A DNA stretch of 64,000 nucleotides from Nakataea oryzae (Eukaryota > Ascomycota > Sordariomycetes > Magnaporthales > Magnaporthaceae), in contig PYSQ01000060.1 of the NCBI GenBank assembly GCA_003049435.1, forward strand, positions 24,007 to 88,006, written 5' to 3'. Shown in pieces: positions 1 through 11,905 of this stretch. Under the pieces are notes generated by a model. That model was not told where the DNA came from and made no database searches. It saw only the letters and a list, made by a program, of their open reading frames with translations. The stretch's first letter is position 1. Each line of letters begins with the position of its first letter. Position numbers and translations under genes: made by a program.

Positions 1-396
1 GATAAGTGCAATGCATTGAAAATGCATAAGGTGCACGCACTAAAGGCTACGTTATACCTTTATAGGGCCGCCATATACCTACCCTATAACCCAAATAAGT
101 GCCACGCCTAGGTTAAATTTAAAAGCCTAACGCGGAAATGGCTTTGGTAGCCGTAAGTTTATTTTTAAAAAATCCCATATAAAATAATTTTTCGGAAAGT
201 TACTTGGGGTACCGGAAGCTTTTAAAGCGGGATATATACGGGATATATATCGGAAGGTATATGAAGGAAAGCAATACAACCTTACTAAAATTACTGTAAA
301 TAGAAAAGCGACAATATACAATATAAGCCTTAAACTATTGTAATTACAGTGGCTATAGGGCCGCAATTACCCTGCATTCTAAGACACCTTTCAACA
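1..396 (-). mobile_element. Solo LTR, family alpha (partial, runs off the left edge)
   Basis: This is the outer part of a 629-bp LTR whose complete copies lie at 34802-35430 and 51504-52132. It is in reverse orientation: the end at 396 reads CCTTTCAACA, the complement of the LTR start TGTTGAAAGG. It keeps the half-palindrome TGTAATTACAGTGG seen in all copies. The sequence after it (AAAGGCCTACC) is LINE1, so the LTR sits inside a LINE1 copy. The other end and the matching target duplication are outside the window. C-to-T and G-to-A differences from the other copies fit RIP. Confidence 0.85.
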
Positions 397-2833
397 AAAG
401 GCCTACCTAGCGTTACGGAAGGTCCCCGGCGTAAACGAAACGTACACTTACGGCTAAGCCCCGGAAATTGTGGTATACGTGCTAAAAAACTGCCCAAATT
501 TAGCCGAAAAACGGAAAAGCCTTTTCTAATAAATACCGGATATATTGGTAACGGCGTTAAATTGCTAAAGGGACGTAACAACCGTTACGCCCTAATTTAT
601 AAAAATAAAAAAAATCCCCAGTTACGCCCTTATAACGAGTATTATATATAAATAAGAAACAAAAATACAAGGAAAAAAAAGGGAAAAGAAAGGTCGCCGT
701 AACGAGGCGGCGTACTAGGAAAAGGGATAAAGGGCTTCCGGCTTTAGCCCCGAAAAGCGGAGCCCGTAAAACCCCGCAAAAAAAGGTCTAAAGGGCTAAC
801 CTAACCTAAATATAACTTACAGCGACCCTTTAACGAGAGGCAATCCCTATAATTATTAATATAACAGTAATATAAAAAATAAATAAAATCTATTAGGTAT
901 TAAAAAGCTTAAATAGAAAAGCTAACCTTAAAACGCCGAACTAACCTAATATTAGAAATACTAAAAGGTACCTATAAAATAACGCCGACCTTATAATACC
1001 CGGAAAACTATAACCAGAATCATTTTTTACCGTTACCCTTTTCCTTTTTATCCCCCTTTTTTTCCTTTTCCCTTTCCTTTTTTTCCTTTTCCCTTTCCTT
1101 TTTTTCCTGACCTTTTTTTCCCTTTTTATCTTCCTTTTCTTTACCTTTTTCAGTAACCTTACCGCAACCGTTATCTTTTTTTTCCTCCTTTCCCGCCTTA
1201 TTATCGGTAATAACGACGTCCGAATTAGAATTATAAGCAGGCTTTTTTATAGGCCTTTTACCAGCTAAATGCTTACCGGTAGGAAAAACGGCCGTAAAAG
1301 CGGAAAGGACGCCGCAATTATGCAGGTAAACCTTAGCGATAAATCGCTATAATACGACTAACTTTTCGCGCTTTACGGAAAAAGCGATAATAGCGGGATT
1401 AACCATTAACGTAATAGTTTCGTTATTTTTTCCGGCAATACGCAAATATTCCACTTAAAAACGTCTGTTTTTTATATCGCTAAATATTATCGCATAAAAA
1501 TCGCAATAAATAGCTATCGTATTTGCGTTATTTTCGGGATAAAGGAAAACCGCGGCCGAATTGTTAAGCGAATACGCTTTATAAACGGCGTAAATTTTTT
1601 TAAATAACTTATCTTTTTGGGCTTTAAAATACCCGGGCTACTAGTAAAATATTAATAACCGAACGGTAATTACGATGCAAAAAGGAAAGGAAAAAAAGAC
1701 TTACAGTTTAGGTATTACCTTTAAAATCGTTAGTTTATTTACGATACTAACGAATAGCGTAAAAATGTTATAATCCGTTTTATTAAACTGGATTTCGAAA
1801 ACCTTTTTAGTGGTTTTATTAAAAGCTATACCCGATATTAATATAGTTTCGCTATTAGTATAACTATAAAGGCCGTTTTTATTAGCCTTTTTAATATCCC
1901 GATAATGAACGCATTTTTTAAATTGGAAATTTAAAGGAAAAATTAACGAAGTCATAAAAACGGTAATCTATATAAAACGGGGGATATATTTGTAATATAA
2001 ATATAGCGCTTTTTTAATTTAAAGGACCGTAATATTATACGGAAATATATAACGCAACTTTTACTACCGGCAAATATATTAAAAAAGGTTAGCGTAAAAT
2101 TACCGCGGGAAAAGGGAAACCTATATAAAAGAAAAAAAACGACTTATCAATGTTTAGCTTAACGTTATACTTTAGCCGCTTTAGCTAACCGCTTTTTAGT
2201 AAACATAAGTTTAAGTATAATAACAGCTAAACGTTTAAGCGGTATAATGGGTTACGGCGAAATAGCTAAAAAGGGTTAGCGCGAAAAGGAAAATCGAAAA
2301 AGGGTCGTAAAAAAAAGTAAAATATATTAATACGGTAATTATTAATATTGTTATTACTATTACCGTTATTAGGGTTGATAGGAACAAAGGAAAGTTAAAA
2401 CCAACGGGCTTTAAGAAAGCTAATATTAGGAAGGTAAATAAAAAGAAGGCTAACCGGATCCGGAAGGTACGTAACGATATATTTAGATACGGAAAATATG
2501 AAACGCGCCTACCGGACCTAAAGGAAACCGTACCCTAAAATATTAACAATAACCACGGTAACCATTTAAAAATAATACCGAAACCTAACAATTACCCGCC
2601 GAAATAACGCTATAACCTAACGATATTAACTTTTTCTTTTATATATTAGTTACGGGAAGGACGGAAAAACCTTTTACCTATTTGTATAATACGTAGCGGA
2701 TATAAGGAAAAATTAAAACGACCCGAATTTTTTCCCGATAAGGGTTTTTATAAGGTCGCATAGAAAATTAAATAAGCAGAAACTCCCTATGGCTTATATA
2801 AACCGAACAAGGTAAATAAATTTATATATTCGA
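397..2833 (+). mobile_element. LINE1 (Tad-like non-LTR retrotransposon), 3' part
   Basis: This is the 3' portion of the non-LTR element also seen at 29880-37760 and, reversed, at 41281-48649. From 397 to about 850 it encodes the C-terminal, cysteine-containing end of ORF2. From 1020 to 1955 the opposite strand carries the antisense frame described separately. From about 2520 to 2833 is the element's 3' tail, with the hallmark CCTATGGCTTATATAA-like stretch and an AT-rich end. It abuts alpha LTR on the left and is inserted into a pogo-type transposase on the right. Heavy RIP: nearly all internal stops are TAA or TAG. Confidence 0.8.
1020..1955 (-). pseudogene. Antisense LINE1 frame, RIP-broken (312 codons)
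   Basis: This reads opposite to the LINE1 polymerase. From the ATG at 1955 a single frame runs without frameshift to a TGA at 1022-1020, with only five internal stops, at codons 85, 105, 106, 167 and 203. All five are TAA or TAG, as RIP makes from CAA, CAG or TGG. The protein has a basic N-terminal half (FQFKKCVHYRDIKKANK), a mixed centre (NSAAVFLYPEN, then YLRIAGKNNET), and a long Lys/Glu-rich tail built of short repeats (KKEREKEKK). Equivalent frames end at the same stop at 43102 (plus) and 36043 (minus). I recognise no domain. It could be a captured gene or an extra retrotransposon protein. Confidence 0.65.
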
Positions 2834-4019
2834 CAGTTTACCGAGTATAACACGTATATTATTGGCGAAAACTGGGTTATAAATTTCGTTAAGCGTTATA
2901 TAAAGCTCGGTACGCGATAAATTCGAAACTACGATTATTAAAAAGCTAAATGCGAAAATCCTAAATTCGTTTTCATTTAGTTTAGATTTATACGGAATAC
3001 TATAGCTAAATATAGCATTTTAAATAACAATATTTATAATTTCGACGAAACTGGCTTTTTTATAGGTATAATCGCCGCTATTATAGTTATTATAACGTTA
3101 AAAAGCCGTAATAAAACAAAGCTAATTTATTTTAATAATTGGGAATTGGCTATAGTTATTTAAAAGGCCAACTATTACGTTTAGGTGATCCCCCTTTTTA
3201 TTATCGTTAAAAGGCAATATTACTTAGCTAATTAGTATTTAAAAACCAACCTTCCATATAATTGGGTTATTTTAACGAATATTAACGGGTAAATTACAAA
3301 CGAGCTCGGTTTAAAATAAATTCAGCATTTCGATAAACATATTACAATTCGCAAAAAAGGTCCTATTATCTATTAATATTAAACGGCTATAAAAGTTACT
3401 ATTTAACAGATTTCGAATGTTATTATTAAAAATATAATATTATTACGCTTTATATATTTCCTTATTTATTTTATTTCCTTTAGCCGCTTAACGTTAAATA
3501 TTTTAGCCCGTTAAAAAAGGCGTACGGTTAATGAATCGAAAACCTAATAAAGTCGTACGTTAATTACGTAATTAAAATCGAATTTCTTTCAGCGGTTAAA
3601 GCGGCATTTTTACCTTTATAACCGAAAAAACATTCGAAAAGGTTTCCAAAAGCTGCTTTTGTTTTTTTTTAATTCGGATTCGATTTTAAAAAAGCTGAAT
3701 AAAAGGTTACGGATTTCAATTCCCTTAAAAACGCTTTTAAATAACCCTGAATTTTAAACCTTTAAAACGCCGCGGACAATTAAAAAAGCAATTTCGCAAT
3801 CCGAACATATTAAAACCCGAATTTCTAATTACTACAATAGCTTTTCAATATTTATATTAACGGCTATAAACTAATTTGCGAAGGGGATAAGTTTAACTAT
3901 ATATTAAATGGCTTTTTTTAAAGCCGAAACTGCTTCGTTATATAAAGCGAACGAAATGTTAAACAAACGCCGGAAAATTAAAAAAAATACATATCTGATT
4001 CGGAAGGTTATTTATTATA
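2834..4019 (+). pseudogene. pogo/Fot1-type DDE transposase remnant
   Basis: The translation, read through many TAA/TAG stops, follows the CENP-B/DDE_1 transposase family. It starts with the end of the DNA-binding part (GENWVINFVKRYIKLGTR), then NFDETGFFIGI with the first catalytic Asp near 3045, then LPYNWVILTNINGQITNELGL leading to HFDKHI near 3300. A degraded copy of the second Asp region (normally LDGHxSH) lies near 3365, and the family's C-terminal part ends near 4015. The N-terminal helix-turn-helix half is missing because LINE1 interrupts the gene at 2833. It is non-functional. Family membership is inferred from motif order; no terminal inverted repeats were confirmed. Confidence 0.7.
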
Positions 4020-4345
4020 AATAAGGTATGAAATATTTTAGATTAGTAAATATTAAATAGATAGCTATAGTAAAAAATACGCAATTATAAAGGTTAAAAA
4101 AGGAAAGTAATAACGATTTATTAGCAGTATTGCATTTACGGTAAAACCAGATATAATGCACGTAAATATTAGGAAAAAGTAGGAATGTCCAATATATATA
4201 ATTCCGAATAGTTTAAATAGATTTTTAGCGTTATTAGGTTAAAGTAGAGGTTGAATATCGCGATATTATAACGCGTATCTCACTCGCTTATAAGTTTCGT
4301 TAGCTATTAATACGCTATTCCTTTTAAAGAACTTTACAATATATT
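4020..4345. other. Unassigned AT-rich stretch after the pogo remnant
   Basis: This probably holds the 3' untranslated part and terminal repeat of the pogo-type element and the truncated start of LINE2. No coding signal or clear inverted repeat could be made out. Confidence 0.4.
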
Positions 4346-6239
4346 ATACTTAAATTAATTTTATATTTTTCCATTATCTTTACGGTCTTCGCCGTTATAG
4401 TTACGTTAATATCAAAGTCAATTAGGTTTATATTATTAGTAAAGATGATATTTGGGACCGTTTTTACTTCTTAATAGGATTTAATAAAGCTTTCTTACAT
4501 ATAATATAAATAATAAAAGGAAAGTTGGTAAATCTTAAAATATTTCATTAAACACCTATAGTGTTAGCTAATTTTTGCTATTGAAATAAAGCGAAATAAG
4601 AGTCGATGTCGTTGCAAAACTTAACGGGGTACCCTAAAGGTAATCTGTTTTACCTATACTATTTATACTATACATAATAAATCTTTATAAAAAAACCAAG
4701 AAAGGTAAAGGGGATCGCGGCTATTAGGTTTAGAAACGATTCGAATATATTTAGCTTTAATTATACTGAAACCCAAGCAACTAGAATTTTAAACGTGGAA
4801 AATAAAATTTAGGTATCGTAAGGAAAAAGGTTTAAAGCAAAATGCGACTATAAAAAATACTAATTATTTTAAATAATGTTGAGAAAAAAAGACGCTGATA
4901 ATTTAGCCGTTACTTTTAAAAGAAATTCATATTAATCCTAAAATGGTATCCAAAGCCTTAGGATTTTAAAGCTATATGTTAATTAGAAGATAATCTAAAC
5001 ATAATATATAGCGAAAGTTTACAAAAGAATGGCGCATTAACAGCTATTTTTAATAAGTTTAGCAGTAATCGTATATAAATTTACCGCTGTTAAAATAAAA
5101 TATATATATTTAGCGGCTATTAAGGCGGCTATAGGTTATATGGCGCTAATATATTATAAACTCAACGTAACCGTAAAAAGATTAAAAAGGGCAGCGAAAG
5201 CCCTAACAAAAACACTAAAAGTGGTATTTCAAAATCATTACAAGGTTGTATAAAAAGAAACCCCTTAAAAGTTATTAAAAGCCGAAGTTTTCTTTTATTT
5301 ATAAAAATTTAGTTAAATGGTTATATAGCTAGTTTGGAAACGTTATTGCGAATCAGTGGGATATAAAAAGATTAGTACGGTATATCGGGCTATTTAAGCT
5401 AAATCTAAACGTGGAAAAAAAACCTTAACCTTACAACGTATAATATAACGATTTAAATAAACGGAATGAATCGGGGAGAAATTTATAAATATAATTGTAT
5501 TAGGAATTGAAAAAAAACAGCAGCGGTAAATGTTCAAGGTTAAATAATGAACGAAAATAAACCGTGATAAACTAAAAAGATAAAATTAATATTTTACCGT
5601 AGTTTTTATAAAGCGGAAAGTTTTTTATTTATATAATTAAAAAAGAAAAATGTAGGTTTAAAAGGATATTCAACGTTAAGAAAAGCCCCTAACGTAAATA
5701 TAAAATATAATGTCAGTTAGACGTGAAAAATGATAATATACGTATTGGAATATTACTCCGATTTTAAAAAGAGGCTTTGAATTATTAGCGAAAATCCTAA
5801 ATATATTACTATTAGCGTTAAATTATTAGGAAGCTACGGCAACCGTCGCGCGATAATTTTTAATGTTAAACGAATCTTAAATTATACCTTTATAACGAAT
5901 TCTATCGACAAATGAGAACCGAAAGCGAAGGAAAAAAAGCGGGAAAATAAGGTTTACCGTAATAAAGTGGCAAATTCGAAAGGGGGATAAAAGGTACAGC
6001 TTTTTAAGCTCGAAAAGCTAAATTTATAAAACCTAGCAAAAAGGCTTAAAATTCGATAATCAATTTAATCTCGAGAAGGTTAATATAAGTTAGCAGTAAT
6101 TTATATAAAAAAAGAAAAATCAGAGAATTAATACATATATAAAAGAATACCGAAAGATATATAAACCTATAAAGCGAAAGAAAAACCAAATTTAAGTGCC
6201 GAGTTAAACCAGAAATAAATGCAAAATAGCGGAAATTAT

Positions 6240-7290
6240 TAAGCAATTTAATAAATTACCTTTTAAAGCTTTTTTTCGTCGGGTAACTCTTTTCAACTAC
6301 CTTTTCCTTATTATCCGCTAGATTTATAATTTTTTCTATCTTTTTCCTTTTTTTTAGTGGAACCCTTTATAACGCTATTATTATTACTATAACGACCTTT
6401 ATTTTTCTCGAATTTGTTTTTCAATATTAGAATTTTTGTTATTATTATCGGTTAAACCAGAAACTACGCCGCGACCCAACGACACCAACTCTCTCTCTTA
6501 CATACTGGCTATATAAGGAACGGAAAAACCTCCCACCCACCTGTATAACACGCAGCGGATACGCGGAAAGGTCGAAGCGACCCGAATTTTCTCCCGATAA
6601 GGGTTTTTATAGGGTCGCATAGAAAATCAGATAAGCAGAAACTCCTTATGGCTTATATAAGCTGAACAGGGTAAATGAATTTATATATATCGGTTAAACC
6701 AGCATTAAAGGAAATGGTTTTTTTGCCTATATGAAAGCGGGCGTCCGGAAATTTACCTTAAGTTTATAGGAAGGTTACCGCTTTATTAATTAAAAGGCTG
6801 ACCTTACCTATATACTTAAAAAGTTTATGCATAATGTGAAAGCCTAATATAAATTCGCTATTTTCTTTTTAGTACGGATATTTTTAATATTTCTTTGAAC
6901 GTTTTAAGTGGTAAGGCCCGCGGTAAAATTAAAACGAATAATAATATTAGTATGTTTAAAAAGCTAACGAGAAATTACCGGGGAATTGCTTAATAAAAAT
7001 ACTTTATAAATAGTTTTAAATGCCTAATATAGCGTATTTTCGCTTTTTTAAATCAAGTTAAGCTAGTTTTAATAGGGTATAAGCAATTACGCGTTAGCTT
7101 TATACAAGGAAATAAACCATTTTAGGGTTTTTTATATTGAAATATGCAGTTTGGAAACGTTTTTTACGACGGATATATATTATACGAGTTGGTAATAGAG
7201 TAAAAATGTAGATATAATATGAATAACGGTATTTAAAGTTTAACCAGAAACCGAAATGATTTCGCCGTAAGCTAATATATAAAGCCCGCT
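6240..7290 (-). pseudogene. LINE2 version of the antisense frame, degraded and interrupted
   Basis: Read on the minus strand, this region gives YHKKKAGKSGLYILAYGE near 7240-7290, which lines up with YRDIKKANKNGLYSYTNSE of the LINE1 antisense frame. Further on, KTIYKVFLLSNSP (about 7020) matches KKIYAVYKAYSLNNSA. The similarity is at protein level while the DNA has diverged, so the frame was probably under coding constraint. It is broken by many stops and by the LINE1 tail at 6461-6687. Alignment was by eye and frames shift in places. Confidence 0.4.
6461..6687 (+). mobile_element. 5'-truncated LINE1 3' tail with 15-bp target duplication
   Basis: The last 227 bp of LINE1, starting at AACTACGCCGCGACCC and ending in the AT-rich LINE1 terminus. 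It is flanked by identical copies of TATCGGTTAAACCAG at 6446-6460 and 6688-6702. This is the hallmark of target-primed reverse transcription with early stopping. It carries fewer RIP-type changes than the full-length copies, so it may be younger. It interrupts LINE2. Confidence 0.85.
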
Positions 7291-7300
7291 TTTACCAGCC

Positions 7301-8092
7301 TTTTTCTTGTGATAATACCAATATATAATGGGTTTAGCATTTAAATATATTAAGTATACCAGCTAAATTAGGGTTATAGAAATTAAAAGGAAATATATGT
7401 CAGTATCGTCAACGCATTAATTTTCAGGGCTTAGGTATTAAATTTAAAGTTAAAATATATTGCATGACTTAATTTTTCAAAGAAAGGTTTGGAAAAAAGA
7501 TAAATTAGCGAAAAATTACAGAAAAACAACGTGAGAAGAAAAGGGGAAATTTTATAATTGTTCCATTTCGTAACATTTTCTAATTATACGCATACGCCCC
7601 TTTTTTTATAGAAATACAGTTGGAATAGCCAAAATAAGACACTTAAAAAACATGAAGGTAATTACGAAATATTGAAAAAGGAATAAGTGAAATGCAAACA
7701 ATAATAGCGATTTTACGGGAAAGGAATTATTTATAAATACCGACATTGCTATTGTTAATATCAAAGAAAAAAGGCGGGATTAACAAAATTAAAGAAGAAT
7801 TAATACGTGGAAAGCTGATAAAAGAACGGCTTGCTAAATCTAGAAAATATAACGGCATACCCGTTAGATTCGTAGAAGAAATGCAGTTAAAATTAATAAA
7901 AGTTTAATGTAATTATATAAAGACCGAGCTTAAATACGATTATTACCCGCTAAAACCCTGCCGTAACCCTATATTAATTTACCTATTAAATGGATTAAAT
8001 ATAAAAAATGCGAAAATTATTCCCTAGTCTAACTAATTGTGTGAAAGGATTTACAAAGAAATAAAAGGAAATGTTTCTATTTGGCTTATAAA
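7301..8092. other. Unassigned AT-rich stretch
   Basis: This position corresponds to the 3' region of LINE2 beyond its antisense frame and may be its 3' tail. No independent gene, repeat boundary or RNA gene was recognised. Confidence 0.4.
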
Positions 8093-9207
8093 TGTAATAG
8101 GTTAATGGCTTAAGGCCACCACCTTTAAACTTATAGCTATAACTATAAATTATTATTTATAGCGTACAGTCTTCGGCTAAATCGGTTTTTTATAAATAGT
8201 TCTTTACCTTTATAAATACAATTCGTTTTTTAATATGCATATATATCAGTTACGTATCGGTTCAGTAACATTTTATAAAAGTCCATTTTCCAATATTCGG
8301 GTTACTAGCGAAAAGGATATTAAATTACGACTATCGGTAGTAATTACCGCATTTACCAAATTTTATAAAGGAAAGCTTCGAAATTTAGCTTTTAAAAATA
8401 CGTATAAAAATAACTACCGATAAGTTAGCAATAAAAAATTTATAAGCCTAATTCTTTTACGTTTATAGCCGTTTCGGGAATTTTAAAATACAATATTTAA
8501 AATACGCATCTGCTAATAAAGCAGCCTAAAATGCGGATCCTTAAACGTTTTTACGAAAACTCGAAACGGATTTAGGAAACGTACGGAAAAAAAGGAAAGT
8601 TAAGCTTGCTTTAATAACGATATGCTAGTATAACGGAAAAACTTTATTTAATTTCCTAGTACGTTAGGATACGGAACGGTATAATACCGGCGCTAGGAAT
8701 TAAACTCCTATAGCTTTAATAACTTTCCTAATAGCAAAATTCGATAGTAAATTATAATAATAGCTTAACCTTAAAATAATATAGCTAATAAAAGTTAAAA
8801 GGTTTATTATTTTATTTCGAAAATGTAAAGGAACATTTGGCGTATAATAAATAATACTGATTTATAGCAGTACGGAATAAATAAATACGATAATAAAACC
8901 TTTCTCGATATTAGTTAGGTATTTCCTTTAAAAATAAACAGGATATTTTAAGCGCGATTATCTATAAAAAAAGCACCTGAAGGTTTAAAATGAAATTAAA
9001 GGAAAAGGAATAAAAGAAATCCCGAAAAAATGTAAAGCGATAAATAGCCCTTTTTTAAATACGTACTGTAACCGAATTAAGCTTAAAGAGGAGTTAGGAA
9101 GCATTTAATATAATTAGCTAATTAACTAATTCTATAAAACGGAATTTATATAACGCCCATTACGATATTCCTAACTTCTTAAAAGGCCGGTTAAAGCGGT
9201 AAATTAT
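8093..9207 (+). mobile_element. Beta element, 5' LTR plus broken internal frame (truncated)
   Basis: The 178-bp LTR at 8093-8270 (TGTAATAGG...CAGTAACA) matches the LTRs at 48980 and 50435. The following 940 bp match the interior of the complete beta element at 48980-50612. One forward frame can be followed across the interior with almost only TAA/TAG stops, and its product is Lys/Arg-rich. It may be a Gag-like protein but no domain is recognisable. The element breaks off at 9207 where the gypsy LTR begins; its 3' LTR is not found on the far side, so the junction has been rearranged. Confidence 0.75.
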
Positions 9208-9525
9208 TATTAGGAATGAACTTCGTACGAAGGCAAAATAGGCACTGGAATTACTGGGAGCTAGTGGTATTTTTGCTGGTAAGGCTAAACGTAATCGCAT
9301 ATAGAGGAAATCCCTTAAAAAGTAATTTTTCAATAATAAGGGTTATAAACGAAAATTATCCTTTTTTAACCTTTCCCCCCTTTTTCCCCGTAAAGCGGAA
9401 AAACCAGCCTTATAAATCCCTTATATCCTTTACGGACATTTGTAACGGCTATTTACCTATATCCTGTTAAGTTCCGTATTACCTAATCCCGCTTTATGCG
9501 CTAAACCGGATCCGTATATCTAATA
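9208..9525 (-). repeat. Gamma gypsy 3' LTR (318 bp)
   Basis: Direct repeat partner of 13649-14061. The ends read TATTAGG and TCTAATA, RIP-mutated forms of TGTCAGG and CCTGACA. It contains the shared GGATCCGTATA stretch next to its outer end. Confidence 0.75.
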
Positions 9526-11406
9526 TATTGCCCTTTCTTAATACGGCCTATCCTAAGCCGTTAAACGTAGCGGATCAGCGTTTCCGGTAAGGATACCGGA
9601 ATTTCGCCGGTATTTTTTCGGCTGTTTTCTACGGTCGGAAGGTTAAGGTTCGATAGGCGCTTCCTAACGCTATACCGTCGGTAGCTTAACAATTACGCTT
9701 TTATTTTTTCCTTAGCATTTTCCGGTATTTTTTATTATAATTGTTTAACCCTGCTGCTTAATTAGGAACCTTCCATTTTATAAAGCCGGTATTGCTAGAA
9801 ATAGGGCGGTCGGGGGTATATAAAATGCCTTTCCTTTCCCTTTTTCGTTTTTCGATCCGGTTTTCCTTTTATAAACCCGATAATAAAAACGACGATAATA
9901 ATAACGATATTTCCTTAAATAAATTTAATAACCTTACGGGATCCCGCCGTACCCCTACCGTTACCGTTATTGCCAGTTTATTAATACCCGCTATTACGGT
10001 AATTCGCTTTAATACTAAAACTTTAAATAAACGTTTTACTAATAACCTTCCGGTATCCTCCTCACGTACCTTTAAAAAACCGCTATTAAAAAAAACGTAC
10101 CGTTTATAAGGAAAAATATCGCGGTACTTTTAATAGCGATAAACCTAACGCTAATTTTAATATAAAAACCACTTTTATTTATATAAGGGTATATAACGGT
10201 ATCCCCCTGGTATTTACCATAAATATTTAATAGGGTAACGATTAGGATCCTATTTATATCCCTCCTTTTAAAAAGCAGTATACCGAACGTAATATTTCCT
10301 ACGGCCGATATTTAATCTGAAAGGCGAATTAGGATTTCGCTATTAACTTACGTTTCCCAATATATTCCGATAACGTAACGGGGTTTTCCAAATGCATTTA
10401 TTATAAAAACGTTATTAATAATAAATCCTATATCGAAATCCCTAAATAAATTTAAAAACCAGCTTATAATTTCCGTCGTTTTTTCGAAAAGGTTTATTTT
10501 ATTTAGCCCGACCGGATACCGGAATTTTTTACGAAATCTATTAAAACTTAAATAGTAATGAATAAAGCTATTTAAAAAGCTTAAACTATATATATTATAT
10601 TAGCCGATTAATTAGCGCGCTATAACCGTTAAACCAAAATTTAAAAATGTATTAAACGTAACGCTTTCCGTAAAGCGATATAGGAAGTTACCTATACTGT
10701 TACTATTAGCTTTACGATTTTTAATAATAAGGTCGTTATGTAATTTAAAACTATTAACGAACAGTTCGCTTAAGTTAAAAAGTAGCGCGTTATTTTCGAA
10801 ATAATCGCCATTACCTTTACCATTTTTATTATTAACCAGGTAATTTCCGATAGCCCTATAACGTTTGCCGTTTTAACCGGGTCGGGCTTTAACAATTAAA
10901 TCCTTTCGCTTTTTACCATATTTAATAATATAGGAGATTTAGGTAAAGCTTTTACCGCTTCCGATAACGGGTATTAGATTTTTAATCCTAATTTATATAA
11001 TTAAATAGTTTCCGGTTAGCTTTTGGTATTTTATTTTAGGTACTTTTAAAATCCTATAGCAAATTAATAAAAAACATATTTTCCTTTTCTATTATTTATT
11101 TGCTATTCGTAATTACGATTTTCCTTTATTATATTACTTTTATAATATTGAAAGGTCCCTATATCCCCGACGTAACCAGATTTATATTAATATTTATTAT
11201 ATTCCGTCTTTAATATAAATTAGAACTTCCCTTTCGATATATATTTACCGTCACCCGAATGTTTTAACCCGTCCGCTATTATTATCCGGAAATTTTCCTA
11301 TTTTTTTCTGGCTAGGTAATAGTGTATTATTATATTGCGCTATCCGAAAATTTTCTCATTTCCCTTTCAGGTAAGCAGTAATGTACTATTACGACGTGTA
11401 TTAAAC

Positions 11407-11663
11407 GTCCGGTAATTATTTTAGCGTATCGCGCTAAGCATGCTTTTTATAAAAGCTTCCGAAATATGCTATATTTCGCATATGTTTAAAGACTTAGGTA
11501 TATCGCATTTTAAAATATATATTTGCCGTAACCCATATATTTAATACCCGAAATCCGGTAATCATTTTGGTATATCGCGCTAAATATGCTTTTTGCGGAA
11601 GTTTCCGAGGTATGCTATACTTCGTATATCCCTAAAAATTTAAATATGTCGCACTTTAAATAT
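11407..11663. repeat. Two direct repeats of about 112 bp inside the gamma element
   Basis: The stretch beginning TCCGGTAAT at 11407 recurs at 11553, an offset of 146 bp, with shared blocks such as TATCGCGCTAA and TATGCTATA followed by TTCG. Just upstream, at about 11285-11395, is a shorter pair of roughly 57 bp units beginning ATCCG(G/A)AAATTTTC. These lie between the integrase end and the 3' LTR, in non-coding sequence of the element. Confidence 0.6.
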
Positions 11664-11699
11664 CCAAAGCGTCCCCCGGAACTATACCTTTCCTGCCCG

Positions 11700-11905
11700 G
11701 CTTCCGCCGGTAAAAAACAATAATTAAAATCCATACCGCTCCTACCCGGCTTATACCGGTAGGATATAGTAATTTTAAAACCCCTATTATTTTTATTTGG
11801 ATTACGCTAACAGGATACAGTAATTTTAAAATCCCTATTGCTTTTACCTGGATTACGCCGGTAAAATATAGTAATTTTACGGTCCTATACGTCGCTTTAC
11901 CGAAC
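11700..11905. repeat. 51-bp tandem repeat in the gamma element
   Basis: Anchors (T/C)AGTAATTTTA at 11767, 11818 and 11869 are spaced exactly 51 bp, with a more degenerate unit before them. On the minus strand the array is open and would encode a 17-residue repeat (LLYP at each unit end). The 51-bp period keeps frame. This is probably a repeat in the 3' non-coding part of the gypsy element rather than a gene. Confidence 0.7.

Larger units (their letters stand above)
4346..7300 (+). mobile_element. LINE2, diverged Tad-like non-LTR retrotransposon (5' truncated)
   Basis: This is a relative of LINE1, clearly different in sequence. Reverse-transcriptase remnants are readable from about 4600: a GVPKGN-like palm block, then FRNDSNIFSF in place of the usual GFxDDxNIL catalytic block, then KYQLF-like sequence read through stops. 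After about 5950 the nucleotide sequence aligns with the end of LINE1 ORF2 at 690-800. From about 6240 to 7290 the opposite strand carries remnants of the same antisense frame as LINE1. A truncated LINE1 tail is inserted at 6461-6687. The 5' end is missing and the 3' end is unclear. Heavily RIP-mutated. Confidence 0.6.

Noticed and set aside
127..366. A 79-codon minus-strand frame, repeated at 51863-52102
   Set aside because: Both are parts of the alpha LTR; the similarity is due to the repeat, not to a conserved protein.
6461..6702. A tRNA-derived SINE with box A/B-like sequences (repeated GGTCGAAGCGACCC block)
   Set aside because: The same block is the 3' terminus of every full LINE1 copy, so the short copies are truncated LINE1 tails rather than an independent SINE.
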